Assembly (NCBI GenBank): GCA_037576215.1
Contig: JBANDB010000009.1
Span: 3,658,001 to 3,722,000, forward strand
Length of the DNA stretch: 64,000 nt
Source: Armillaria gallica
Taxonomy: Eukaryota > Basidiomycota > Agaricomycetes > Agaricales > Physalacriaceae
Reading direction: 5' to 3'
The stretch's first letter is position 1. The number at the start of each line of letters is the position of its first letter. Made by a program: the position numbers and the translations under genes. Positions 32,782 to 43,296 of the stretch are shown piece after piece. Under the pieces are notes generated by a model. That model made no database searches. It was not told the origin of the DNA and saw only the letters and a list, made by a program, of their open reading frames with translations.

Positions 32782-34149
32782 TTATGATGCCATGATAGCT
32801 TGAGTCTTCAGACCCGCGTCTGTTAAAGCGAGTTGAAAGGCGTCTAAGTGCTCGCGAACGACTTGGCGACCATCTGTTCTCTTCGTCCCATTAATACGCG
32901 TTGGCGACGCGACGGGCGTGCTTTCCCCGCTGGAATCCGGACCGTCTACGATTCCTGCCTCCCATCGTTCAATCTTCTGTCGGCTTCTTTCAGCGCTGTC
33001 CCATTCCGTCCGCCAGCCCCCTAGCCTGTTCTTCAGCGCTCGTATCTTCCGACCTGCTTCTGTTGTAGCTGCGCCATTGACCTGTGCCTGTTCAGAGATA
33101 GTAGAAAGGGAGCTGACAAGGGACGTCGTGAAGGAGCGTAGGTGTACTAGTTGTGGTAATGTCACAGCAGGTGTAGCTGGACCGTTTACTGTAGGCGGTG
33201 GCGGGAAGGAGTCTTTCAAGGGCGAAAATGGAATATCAGGTTCGTCGTCGGAATAATCTCCTAGTCGGCGGTGATCAGGATCCATATCCCATTCGCTAGA
33301 ATTTGAAAGGTTCGCGAAATGCTCTTCCTCCACGGTATCCAAATGCCGCGTTGAGGGAGGCAATTCTGCAGGCGGCTTCCCGTCAACAAGGTCGTCCGGT
33401 GGCGTAAACTCTTCCAGCTGCCCGAGCACATCGTTCCCGCCGACCTCCCCAGCAATCTTCCGTAGCTCTCTTTCGTACTCCAACAGCTCCCGCACCTGGC
33501 CTTCTCGATCCCTAACGGTATCGTTAATTCTACGTATAACATCTGTAGCAATCTTCTCCAAGGCTGGCTGCTGTAACGCCGAAGACCCCATATCAACGTC
33601 GATGCGCCGCAAATGCGAGAGGAATTTATCGGTAGATTCTAGGTTTTCAGACAGGATCTCCATGGCATCCTTCTTTTCCGGCCGTCGATGTTTATTAGCT
33701 GATGGACTGTCGAGAATAGGGTCGTACACGGAATGGGAGTCGTCGCGGAGTGGGGAATCGACCGGTGAATCTGACTCGGATGGGAGTGACAGTGGCTCAC
33801 TGCCAGCAGTGAGATGCGGGTCTTCTTCGTCGTCGTGGGGTGTTTGGTCTATGCCCTCGGCGCCTTCATCGTACTCGATTCCAAATTCTTCAGCAAGGAG
33901 CATGGAGCCCGTGCTTGGCTCTGGCATCAGCGCTACTGCGAGTTCATGGGCCAACGAGAAGCGACCGTTGGCTGCATCGTCATCCATGGCATGCGCGAGG
34001 CTCGACGTACTCCGCAAGGAGGCCGTCGAACGGCGCGGATTCAGGCTTTGTCGTGAGGGCGATTTGCGACGTAAAGCCTTGGGCTTTGGCGGTGAAAGAA
34101 ACTGGGAACTTGAGCCGAAGACGTCGTCACCGTTGCTGTACTGCGACAT
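32782..34149 (-). CDS. Uncharacterised coiled-coil protein, 455 aa, single exon
   Basis: An uninterrupted frame of 455 codons, unusual among its intron-rich neighbours. The N-terminus is Ser/Arg/Pro-rich (MSQYSNGDDVFGSSSQFLS), then an acidic low-complexity stretch. A likely coiled coil around residues 165-235 includes LEKIATDVIRRINDTVRDRE and VRELLEYERELRKIAGEV. A second helical part near 365-400 has GRKIRALKNRLGGWRTEWDS. No signal peptide or membrane span. I cannot name a family; a structural or cytoskeletal scaffold would fit, but that is a guess. Confidence 0.7.
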   Translation of the reverse strand: MSQYSNGDDVFGSSSQFLSPPKPKALRRKSPSRQSLNPRRSTASLRSTSSLAHAMDDDAANGRFSLAHELAVALMPEPSTGSMLLAEEFGIEYDEGAEGIDQTPHDDEEDPHLTAGSEPLSLPSESDSPVDSPLRDDSHSVYDPILDSPSANKHRRPEKKDAMEILSENLESTDKFLSHLRRIDVDMGSSALQQPALEKIATDVIRRINDTVRDREGQVRELLEYERELRKIAGEVGGNDVLGQLEEFTPPDDLVDGKPPAELPPSTRHLDTVEEEHFANLSNSSEWDMDPDHRRLGDYSDDEPDIPFSPLKDSFPPPPTVNGPATPAVTLPQLVHLRSFTTSLVSSLSTISEQAQVNGAATTEAGRKIRALKNRLGGWRTEWDSAERSRQKIERWEAGIVDGPDSSGESTPVASPTRINGTKRTDGRQVVREHLDAFQLALTDAGLKTQAIMAS

Positions 34150-34434
34150 GGTAGATAATGGAACGGGTCGTCGAAAGAGAGAAAAAGGAGGGCGAGCAGG
34201 AGCACAAGGAGGTCCGGAGACGCGTTCTGAGATGGTAGGGTTCGTGGTAACCTTTCGGAAGTTGCCGGTCTCCCCTATCGTGGCACAAGGAGCTCTCGGC
34301 AGCTAGACTCTTGTAGTAAATTAGAAACCATTATGTATATCGGTAGCATAGATATGCATGAAGACAAGCATTGACGCGTCGTTGATGATGTACAATCAGA
34401 TTCTGTCTATTATATAGATTATATAAACGACATG

Positions 34435-37400
34435 TCACAACGTTGGGGGATTATGAGGAGAAAGCGCTCCAGTGTGAGGAAACTCTGCCGTCAACAAGGC
34501 AGCAACGTCTGTCTTTGTCACTATACCCTCTAGCTTGCCTCCTTGAGTGAACAATATATGTCGAAGGTTCTTCATAGTTGTTTGTGTTAGCTTCGGCTAT
34601 GGGTCTTTTTTGGTGGAAACCTACCAATTTCTGGAACATCTTCACGACTATTTCCTCGGGGACTTCCTTCCGAATCTGCATGATGGACTGTTCAAGAACG
34701 CCGGATAGGTTGATACTTTCCTCTGGTGTATGAGTAAATCGAGGAGAAAACACGCATTTTCTAGATCGCTGTTCCTCGGGGAGGTGATCTGTTACCAAAA
34801 TCATAAATATGAGATAGAAATTAGTCCGATAGGACTCACCTATGACTGATTTCAATTGATCGCGTGTTACATAGCCCATCAATTCTCCTTGCGATACTAC
34901 GGGATAACCGTGAAAGGCCGATGTACTAAGAAGGTTGCCTAGTTCATAGGATTGAACAATACCGTCCCAGCATAGCGACGAAAAATAACGTACCGAGTGT
35001 CATAGGAGTGCACTGGCCGTCTTCAATAACAGCGAGTTTCTCCACCGGCCTCATAATACGGGCCCCAGTCTCTCCATCGTCATTATAATCACCAGGCGCC
35101 AACCACGGATATTTTCGCATTGCGATCCACACGGCATAGATCCCATCCTTCCCAAAAGCGTCCCCGACCCATTTGGCTGTCATGACAGAGATCATGATGG
35201 GCAGGACATGCGAAAGTGCACCCGTCAACTACACAAGAATGAGTGCATGTGCAAAAAAAAAAACATGTCATTGATTACCTCGAATAGAATGACAACCAAA
35301 GAGACTGGAGGGGATTTTAGTTTGGATACAGGGAAACGAGGAGGCGGCTAACTTGTCATACGAGTGACGCCAGCCAGCATGCCAGCAGCGCCAATCACTG
35401 CGTAAAAACCAGGAGAAATACAGCGGACAGTTGGGTCAGGAGGGCAAGACAAGAACATCCAAGCCGTAGGATATGCCTTCTGCAAGGCTTGCCTACCGCC
35501 AGCTGAGCATGGTCACTTGTAGTGAGAAATGGAGTCTACGTACGTCAGAAGACCAACTGCTCTTCCTAGACAGGCGCCAATCGCAATCGTAGGAAGAAAT
35601 ATTCCCGCTGGGATCTGCGAAGTCCAACAGTCATCGGTTCCGAGTCAATAAATGAGCAGTACCATCATTCCAAAGGTCCAGGCAGTGAGCCCAAATTTGA
35701 TGATCGCTGTCAGAATCAGAAGGAAAACATTCTCCCATATTGCTGTTGGACTGAGAAACCATTAATACATATTGCAGATAAGAAAGGCCCCACCGCTCAC
35801 TTGCAAAGACCATGGTAGTCTCCTTTCGTCGGGTCACATTCTTGGAAAAGATTGGATACTAGTTCGGAAGTCTGGGCTCTGTGAAACGTCGCGATGAGGA
35901 GCAATAACTATGTTGACGTATGTCTGGCATACCTCGCGAAGACAACCTAGAAAGATGCTATGGTCTGCAATCATTGCATGCAAGCAGTGGAACAACCTAC
36001 CAGGTAACTAATAGCGGCAGTAATCGCGCTTGCACCTACGACTTCAACGACAGGCCACTCATTCAGTATAGAATTTCTACGAAGTAAAGCAAACTCGACA
36101 TTGAGCTTGATTAGCAGGGATCCTGCAACTCCCTAGAGAGTATGAAAACATGGAACTCATAAGAAGTAGTAACACTTACTCCAATGATACCCAATCCAAG
36201 CCAGGGAATCTTAAAAGGAGTTAATCACATACACGAATCTGGATTGGTATTGGACTTACAAGCTCGAACCCTCTCCATGTATCGCCTGTTACACTCGTAA
36301 CCTACATGTAATTAAGTTAGTAAAATAAAAAGAGTCAAAAACAAGGCATTGACCTGGAAAAGCACGAGCTTCCCAGTTCCAAAAGGATCTGCGTATTGCA
36401 ATGCCACGGCAGCTATAGCTGATGCTACGAAGCCTCTCCACAGCACATCACTTTCGCTTGCGAAGGTATCCAATTCTGCACAAGCAGATGGGCCTTCAAA
36501 GTTGCGCTATATTACGAATAAAATTACCTTCAAGTCCGAATAAAACACCGCCGAGAGGGCTACCGAAGGCCACTGATACACCCGCGGCAGCGGCAGCAGC
36601 GAGTATTTTTCGTTTTTGCACCTCACTCTTTCTGAATTGCTCGAAGAACCTCGACAGAAGGAAGGCCATGCAGCACGCTACATGGACTAATGGACCCTAC
36701 AATCATAATTTAAAAAGGTGCAAAGAAATAGGGATGATGTGCACCTCTTTGCCGAGCGAAAGACCAGAGGCCACGGCTAATGCTAGACCGAGGGCCTTGA
36801 TGAGAAGTGTCCACGGTGTAAAGAAGGCATCTAGAATATAACCGCCTAAAATCTATGGGCTGTTGGAATGTATTCGTATGAGAGTGTATAGTGAAGTCCG
36901 TACAGCTTTAATCTCAGGGATACCGGTGTGAAAGGCACTGCAAGAAGTTATTGACGCCGTCCGAGGAATGCAGACGTGATGCTTACTATGGAGCGTAGAT
37001 CTTCACCAAGACTGCTGCGCTTCCAGCGAATACGACCTACAAGAATCGATTTTAGATAGTTACAGCCGTTAGCGTCAAGGTTTACTTACAGCAAGAGATA
37101 CATAAATGAAGGAGTGTAGCAAGGACTGCACGAAGATGAAGCGAATATTGAATACTTCGCTCCATGCGCGCCATTCTCTACAGAGTTCTCCCGCTAAGGC
37201 AAGCTTTAGACCTAGTAGTAAGGAACAAACATATGGCGCGTACGATCTAGTCCACTGCAGCAAGTATTCTGATTGTAGAAGAAACCGTACGTGCAACGGC
37301 CCTCCCGGCAGGTCACCCAACCTTCAAAGTTTCATTGCTTGAAGGCACTCAGAAATCAGAAAGGCAACGTACCATTTGACGAGAACATCCAGCCACGCTC

Positions 37401-37659
37401 CAGCAAGACCTATTCCAATGCCAGTCAATATTACTACCAGCCACATTCGTGCCGAGTCGATCCATGGAAGGAGGAGGCCGCGTACACCGTGCTGTGAGCG
37501 CTGCGCCTGTGTCCGTTCTCGTTCCAGGGCTTCTTCATACAGCCAGTCGATGGAGCTGCCGTCCTGGTATCGTGCAGCGTGGTACTTGTTCGTATCGTGG
37601 AGCTGGCCAGTCTCCGTTAGCGCGTAGGATTCCTCGGGGTAGTGGTTCAAATGTGACAT
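34435..37659 (-). CDS. CLC-type voltage-gated chloride channel/exchanger with C-terminal CBS domains
   Basis: About 15 introns. From [18 protein letters not shown] the cytosolic N-terminus reaches [15 protein letters not shown], then the first membrane helix [18 protein letters not shown]. Selectivity-filter and gating blocks: [11 protein letters not shown] (in place of GSGIPE) and [16 protein letters not shown] with the gating Glu, then [20 protein letters not shown]. The C-terminus has CBS parts ([36 protein letters not shown]). Such proteins move chloride across plasma or endomembranes. The stop is at 34435-34437. The start ATG lies only 46 bp from the MED4 start on the other strand. Confidence 0.82.
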
Positions 37660-37705
37660 GACATCGCAGTGGCAAACAGCCGGCGCGATACTACTTTTGA
37701 CCACC

Positions 37706-38502
37706 ATGGCTGATGCCTCGTCCATGTCCTCTATTCTTCTTGCCCCCTTGACCGACCTCCAAATACTATCCCAGGCCCTGTTCGTTTCGCTTTCACCTGT
37801 CACGAAGCCACCGCCCCCACCACCACCACCCGTTTCTGCTTTTCTTTCCTGCGACCAGGCCTTGGCATCTGCTGTCAACACCGCACATTCGCATCAAATC
37901 AGACAACGAAAGATCGAGGCACTGAAGAATGAGATCCTTGAGCTTGATGCTCGATGGCGGGAAATATGCATGGAACTCGAACGGGAGAAACGCGAGCTGG
38001 AGGCCATGATTGAGGAAGGCGAGGAACGGGTGCAGGCCATTGAAAATGCAAAGAAAGGCGTGTTATTGTCTTTCTGCTACGGCATCAGAGGTGTTGACTC
38101 AGTTATCTAGGGTCTATTCCGTATCCTGAGCTGCTGGCGTACGCACAGAGCCTTAGCGCCTTTACGTCTGCCCCTCCCAACATGCCAGACTTGCAGGCAG
38201 GCCAGCCTCCTCCACCATTATTCTTCCCGCCTTTTCCAAACGAAGAAAAGATGCGTCGGGGTCGTCTCAATGCGGAGGCTCCTCTTGGACTGCCCGGAGA
38301 AACACATTCTATTGGAGGTATATTATTCCGACTTTGTAGACTATTCTGCATCTCAAAATGCTTTGATCCAGCACCAACCGTATCACCCAAAGGCCCTGAC
38401 GCTAACCAGATGGGTCCTGGGGCAAACCCGTACAGACAAGATCTCCGTGCTCCTCAACCACAGTTCTTCGACCTGGACCTCGATTTAAATCCTGATTTGT
38501 GA
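37706..38502 (+). CDS. MED4: Mediator complex subunit 4
   Basis: I start at ATG 37706 (gaccaccatgg, good Kozak context) rather than the upstream ATG 37658, which lies across the CLC start codon. The sequence MADASSMSSILLAPLTDLQI leads into a long coiled coil (RQRKIEALKNEILELDARWR, EKRELEAMIEEGEERVQAIE), then IPYPELLAYAQSLSAFTSAP and a Pro-rich part. It ends FFDLDLDLNPDL. These are hallmarks of Med4, a middle-module Mediator subunit linking regulators to RNA polymerase II. Two introns; at the first junction (about 38110) one G is missing, or the donor is a weak GC site. Confidence 0.85.
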
Positions 38503-38615
38503 ACAAAATTATGACTACAGCTCGTGAGCATCATGTAGTGACCATGGTGTGAGCTGCCACTTACCGAATATAACAATAGGATGCCAGTAATATCCACGGT
38601 CAAAACGTGGAAACG

Positions 38616-39320
38616 TCACTTGTCCTCCTCCTGTACTTCGACAGGCTCTGCCCCCTTGGCTTTGAGCCGCCGTATCCTTCCGGAAACCCCATTACCGATT
38701 TTCAGCTTCCTGATGTTTCTCGTAAACGTGTTTTCCCGGCGAGGCTGCGATGCTTTCGCATAGCGTTTCGCATAAATCTCGAGCTGCCGTGTGAAGCCTG
38801 TGTTGGGTTGCACAATACCACGCTTCGATTTGACGAATTTCACTGCTTCCTTCGCCGTCATGCCGGTCGAAGTCAGATACGCGCACACGACAGTTGCGCT
38901 GCGGCTGACCCCCTGAAAGCAGTGGACCTACAACCAATGAGGAGATGTAATGTATAGTCGGAAAATATCCATACCAAGACTTTATTGGTTGGTTCCTCTA
39001 GGGCCAAACGAAGGAACTCGGTCGTTCGCTCGAGGTGAACCAGGATATCAACGTCTGGCCTATCCGTTATTTGGATCCTTAGCTTGTTCGTCTCTGGGAT
39101 GCATCTGGGGATATGGGGATCGTTCTCTAGGACTGACACGACATGGGTGATGCCCAGTTTGACGAGTTCTTTCTCGTCACGAGCTGTATAATAATCTGAG
39201 AGAAATATGTTCGGTGTAATGAGGCTAGCTTTGGCTAGTTTCAAGCCAGGGGCGTTGTTCGCAGCCAGAGTGGTCGCGCCAATAGCCGTCCTCCATCTTG
39301 GGGAAGGGAATGTTCAGCAT
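38616..39320 (-). CDS. Dual-specificity protein phosphatase
   Basis: The core reads ITPNIFLSDYYTARDEKELV, LGITHVVSVLENDPHIP, then across an intron VHCFQGVSRSATVVCAYL. The signature HCxxGxSRS gives the catalytic Cys and the phosphate-binding Arg. The general-acid Asp is probably in ITDRPDVDIL. The C-terminal part is basic (RRENTFTRNIRKLK). It should dephosphorylate Ser/Thr and Tyr, for example on MAP kinases, but the target is unknown. The N-terminus is uncertain: the conserved frame lacks an ATG, while ATG 39318-39320 (MLNIPFPKMEDG) is one base out of frame, so a base may be missing between. Confidence 0.78.
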
Positions 39321-39593
39321 GGCGGTACGAAATAAGCTGGAGATCAGCGCTAACGATGCTGTACATGTACTAACTGGGCATTTGACTAAATCTGGAGGGC
39401 TTCTTGCTCGTTCTGAACAGTGCCTTGAAAACTTTTCAAAGTCTCACGATGAAACTGATTGAGCATCACAAAATGAATCAAGAGTTGTTGTATGTATCAA
39501 CGGTACTAAGAGGGTACTAGTCTCCAGGGCTATGCGAATGCCGCTAACACACCTCCTGTACATGTAATCACCGCTGATATAGGTGTACTCAGC

Positions 39594-40536
39594 TTAGCTA
39601 GGGGCAGTACCTTCAAAGGATATGTACATCAAATGCTGCAAGAATTGATGAAGAATAGATCGCAACATACCTACGTTACCACATCCAACCGCCGGCCAGA
39701 AATCGGCTGTTTCGCCGTCTAGGCAACCGGTATCCCACAGCTTGCTGCCGTCGCTTCCACTCCACTCATCGCAGGAGACTTCGGTAAAGTTCCCAGAAAG
39801 AGCAGTGTGGCCCGAGGGGAAGAATACATCGGAGGCACCGTCGTCGGCGCAGATGTCGAAACTGAAGACGAATATTTCATTGAGTAAAAGGCGAGTACGG
39901 GGGCCCGTGGAAATGATGCTTACTGGTACGGCAATCCGTGCGAGTTGTTTGGGTTACTGGTGGTTTGGCCACACCATTCCTGGGTTTACGCCGTCAGTAG
40001 TGCTGTAGGATAGCAAGGGGGCACATACCGTGTCAGTGTATGGACAAAGGTTGGTGACCTACAGGGTAATCGCGTCGGTTAGAATTACAGGTCACGTCAA
40101 GAAATTCAAAGCTCTCAGACCTTCACAACGATGGTGGAGAAGGGGCCGGTGTAACCAGAGTTGGAGGTATCGGCGGTTGCTGTAAAAAGTCAAGAAAGGT
40201 ATCATAATAAATGACGGGTAGGCTTCCTTACCCGTCACGGCGAAACAGCGCCCGCATGCATCACCTGCACCGTCACCGCTTGCGGCACCATACGCAAGTT
40301 GATTCATGGCTGCGGTGTACCCAGTCACAGTTTGGCCACAGGCTGCTGGATGTTTATATACAAGTCACAAATGAACATAAACGAAGCAAACCTGGGGAGC
40401 TGCACCCAGAGTAGGTGGTGAAAGAGGCGAGGCCCGACGCCTCTTGGATATAACCACCGTCAGCCCGACGATCGAGCACTGATGCCGCGGCGCTAACAGC
40501 GAGAGCAGGAATTACTAGAGACAAGAATCGAGCCAT
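39594..40536 (-). CDS. GH45 endoglucanase, subfamily C type
   Basis: Signal peptide MARFLSLVIPALAVSAAASV, then ADGGYIQEASGLASFTTYSG, ACGQTVTGYTAAMNQLAYGA and GDACGRCFAVTG, TVTNLCPY-type and EWCGQTTSN blocks, HGLPYHFDICADDGASDVFF, SGHTALSGNFTEVSCDEWSG and the end ADFWPAVGCGN. This order matches the basidiomycete subfamily C GH45 enzymes (the Phanerochaete Cel45A type), small barwin-fold endoglucanases; the catalytic acid is the Asp in HFDIC. No cellulose-binding module. About six introns; the last splits off a short tail before TAA at 39594-39596. A partial copy of its 5' part and promoter lies just upstream. Confidence 0.85.
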
Positions 40537-40560
40537 GGAGAGTTACGACTAATTTTCCAG

Positions 40561-40790
40561 GTAGTAGGCCGTTTTTAAAGCATTTCGTTGCTGCTGCGCC
40601 ATGCCCCCGTTACAGGTGCCCGACAATGAACCGTTCTTTACTGCAACATTTTTCGAAGTTACTCCGATTTGAATTCCAGATGCGCATAAGCGAGTCGGGA
40701 GGCGCCACTACGACTGTTCTATGCTATCATTGGAGCCGTTCCGTCGCTTCAGAGGAAATTAGTAAGGTGACTGAGAGACCCATGTTGCTT
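40561..40790 (-). repeat. GH45 promoter segment, copy 1
   Basis: The DNA immediately upstream of the GH45 start has a second copy at 42130-42350. Shared stretches include tccgatttgaattccagatg, gcgcataagcgagtcg and ggcgccactac.actgttcta. Confidence 0.75.
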
Positions 40791-40818
40791 GCTTTACTTG
40801 GAGATTGTCACGCCACGA

Positions 40819-41065
40819 TCCAAGTTGATTCATGGCTGGGGTATATCCAGTCACAGATTGGCCACAAGCTGCTGGATATTTATAGGCAAGTAAACGAACA
40901 TGAACGAAGCAAACCTGGGTAAACTAGAGTAGGTGGTGAAAGAGGCGAGGCCCGACACCTCTTGAATATAACCACCTCCAGCTCGACGATCGAGCGCTGA
41001 TCCGCCGACAGCGAGAGCAGGAATTATTCAAGAGAGGAGTCGAAAAGCAAATCACCATTGGAGGG
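40819..41065 (-). pseudogene. Partial duplicate of GH45 5' region
   Basis: Aligns with 40295-40545 of the intact GH45 gene in the same orientation: caagttgattcatggctg, cagtcacag.ttggccaca, gtaggtggtgaaagaggcga and cgacgatcgagc are shared with scattered changes and small gaps. The region that should hold the ATG has diverged (caaatcaccattggag for cgagccatggag), and the downstream exons are absent, so it is a dead fragment. Confidence 0.75.
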
Positions 41066-41284
41066 TTACCAGGTGTACACCCACGTCTGGTGGTACCGAG
41101 TCTCTTATTATCATCACTGTTTGTGGAAGAAACCGATGTAAATCATTAGGCCATCACAAAGTTACGGACGACTGAAAGCAGTGACAATAATAGATCCCAA
41201 ACTCAACACATAATTTCTCTCGCCTGAGAAATACTACAAGTGAGTAAATATTCTAACCAGAAGTATGAATTTGACATACTGCAG

Positions 41285-41832
41285 TCAAACAGGAAGGACA
41301 TATCCTGCAATGCCCTCGGTCACATACCCCAAAGTCTGGGTTGCGGTGTTTTTCTCGCTCTTATTTGCGGTATAAAAATGGTCGAGCGACTTTGGGTTGT
41401 ACATGCGGTAGAGCGGGACGCTGCAGCACACCGCTGAAGGGTAGATGTACCCAACAACACCCTCGTCATTGTATCCCAAATTCTTGATTGCATTGTTGCG
41501 TTCGGGTTCACTGGTGGTATAGAAATGATCCGCGCTACGGGGCTGGAATGTGCGAGATAATGGCACCGTTCCGGGAGCTTGGAAACCAAAAACGAGGGCT
41601 GCGTCACCCTCGGAATTGTACTTGAACTGCATGATAGCGTTCTCCATTTCCGCAGCGCTGGTGGTGTAAAAATGGTTATGAGCCCCTTCGTTGTATCCTC
41701 GAAGGAGAGGTATTGCCTGTTCTTGGAGACAGGTATGATTCTGCGCAGACGGATAATTAGCAATAGCTAAAGAACGAATGAACTTACCTGCGTCGTAGAG
41801 ACGACATCCATGCCGATGAAATAAGGAGGCAT
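41285..41832 (-). CDS. Protein of three DUF5648-like repeats
   Basis: Two exons joined by a clean intron (gtaagt...gcgcag). After MPPYFIGMDVVSTTQ come three repeats of about 43 residues: IPLLRGYNEGAHNHFYTTSA, VPLSRTFQPRSADHFYTTSE and VPLYRMYNPKSLDHFYTANK, each followed by E..NA, a GY or KY and EG..G. The pattern (L-R-x-Y-N-P....HFYT...E....A...GY..EG..GYV) is that of DUF5648 repeats in bacterial and fungal proteins, often secreted and of unknown role. No signal peptide is visible from this start. The gene sits between the GH45 fragment and a second copy of the GH45 promoter. Confidence 0.72.
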
Positions 41833-42129
41833 CGCGAGCAAGTCCGAGTGCTCAAGTAGTTGTAGTGAGCCGGTAGATGAACAACTAGGAAGCAGTTATC
41901 AAAACCCTGTGAACCACGACGGAATACACGAGTTACATCGAAAGATTTGAATTGATGTATAAGAAAATCTAGAAAGAAGATGCGGGAATGTAGCAAATTG
42001 GAGACGTTTCACGACAAGTAAGGATGCCTGCTATCGATAGCACTTGACCAGTTTCCAGAGTTTCAACTCAGTTTGGAAACTGCTATACTAGGTAACTCAG
42101 GTAACCTTTGCCGTGCACGACTCGCGAAT

Positions 42130-42350
42130 AGTAGGTCGGTTTTTCAAGGATTCGTCGTTGCCGCGCCAAGCCCCCGCTGTCGTACAGGTGCCCGACCATG
42201 AACCGTTCTTACTTCCACACCTTTCGAAGTTATTCCGATTTGAATTCCAGATGCGCATAAGCGAGTCGAGAGGCGCCACTACAACTGTTCTATGCTACCA
42301 TTAGAACTATTCCATCGCTTCAGAGGATGTGAGTAAGGTGACTGAAAGAC
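42130..42350 (-). repeat. GH45 promoter segment, copy 2
   Basis: Direct repeat of 40561-40790, located just beyond the 3' end of the complex I gene. Together with 40819-41065 it shows that a unit (GH45 5' end plus promoter) was duplicated and then split by about 1.06 kb containing the DUF5648-like gene. Confidence 0.75.
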
Positions 42351-42377
42351 GAGACAAAGCCACATACTGCTTGTTAT

Positions 42378-43099
42378 TTACTTTGACGTAGTGTCTTCTG
42401 TCGTCACACCATACTTTGCGGGATCGGTGCCATGGTAAGGGTGATTGACCAAGTTAAACCTGTTTGTTGTGAGTATACCCAGCGTACCGTAGCAACGTCA
42501 ACTTACATCGGGATAGCAGCTAAAACAGGGCTTTAATAAGGTGCAATGGTAGGATCAAAATCCAAAACTTACAGAATTTGAACTGCGACCATACGGAGTT
42601 CTGATGGGCAGCATTTTGGACCCATTGAGGCTGAGGAGATTCCCCGTACAATGACTTTCCTTCCTTCGCACGCTGCGTCAGCTCCTGTAAATCTAGCTCT
42701 TCCTCCCGTTTATTTTCGGACATTCCGAAGAAGCGAACTGAATAACTATTGAGTATTGCAGGTAACTTTGAATGGTACATGCTACTCACGGCTGGACCGC
42801 TGGTATGCAAACAAGAATCCACCGAACAGACCAAGAATACCAGCTCCTCGCATGCCTAGTCTCAGCTGTTTCTGCGTCATTGAGGAAGGGTCCGCCATCT
42901 CTGCAAGATCATGAACACCTTTGAAGCCGCTGAAAGAAAGTGAATAGCCCGTACCCCAAGCGAAAAAGGCGGCCGGAAAAGCAGCAGTAACGGCGGCCCA
43001 GGCGCCAAAGTCGGAAGGGCGCATATATCTCACTACTCGGTATGCATGAGGGTCAGAGTCAATGACGGGATATGCTGTCTCTACGACCTTCTCCGGCAT
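42378..43099 (-). CDS. NADH:ubiquinone oxidoreductase 21 kDa subunit
   Basis: Start MPEKVVETAYPVIDSDPHAY, then RVVRYMRPSDFGAWAAVTAA, FFAWGTGYSLSF, LGMRGAGILGLFGGFLFAYQ, and a second part SVRFFGMSENKREEELDLQE, ending FNLVNHPYHGTDPAKYG and TTSK. N- and C-terminal halves match the fungal 21 kDa complex I subunit family (two linked domains with two membrane spans), an accessory subunit of the mitochondrial inner membrane. The frame is open upstream to 43342, but the family start is ATG 43099. Three introns; the third exon is very short (14 nt). Confidence 0.85.
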
Positions 43100-43296
43100 C
43101 GTAGCGTTTACGGAGGAGAGCGTGACAGTTACATGTGTGACGATTTCGTTTGTGAGCACGTGACACCCGGCCCTCAAGTGTCTTGTGTTTGTGGCATCCG
43201 CCACCTCGCAGCCTTGTTTTTTTGGGTGTTGTACTTCTTTACCTTGAACCATCTCTACCACCCCGGTTAGAGTCATTACACGCCCCGGATACCGAC

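Noticed and set aside
32918..34306. Long plus-strand frames (112, 234 and 104 codons)
   Set aside because: Antisense shadows of the 455-aa single-exon gene on the minus strand.
37658..37705. Upstream ATG as the MED4 start
   Set aside because: It would overlap the divergent channel's start codon, and the ATG at 37706 has a better context and matches the expected family start.
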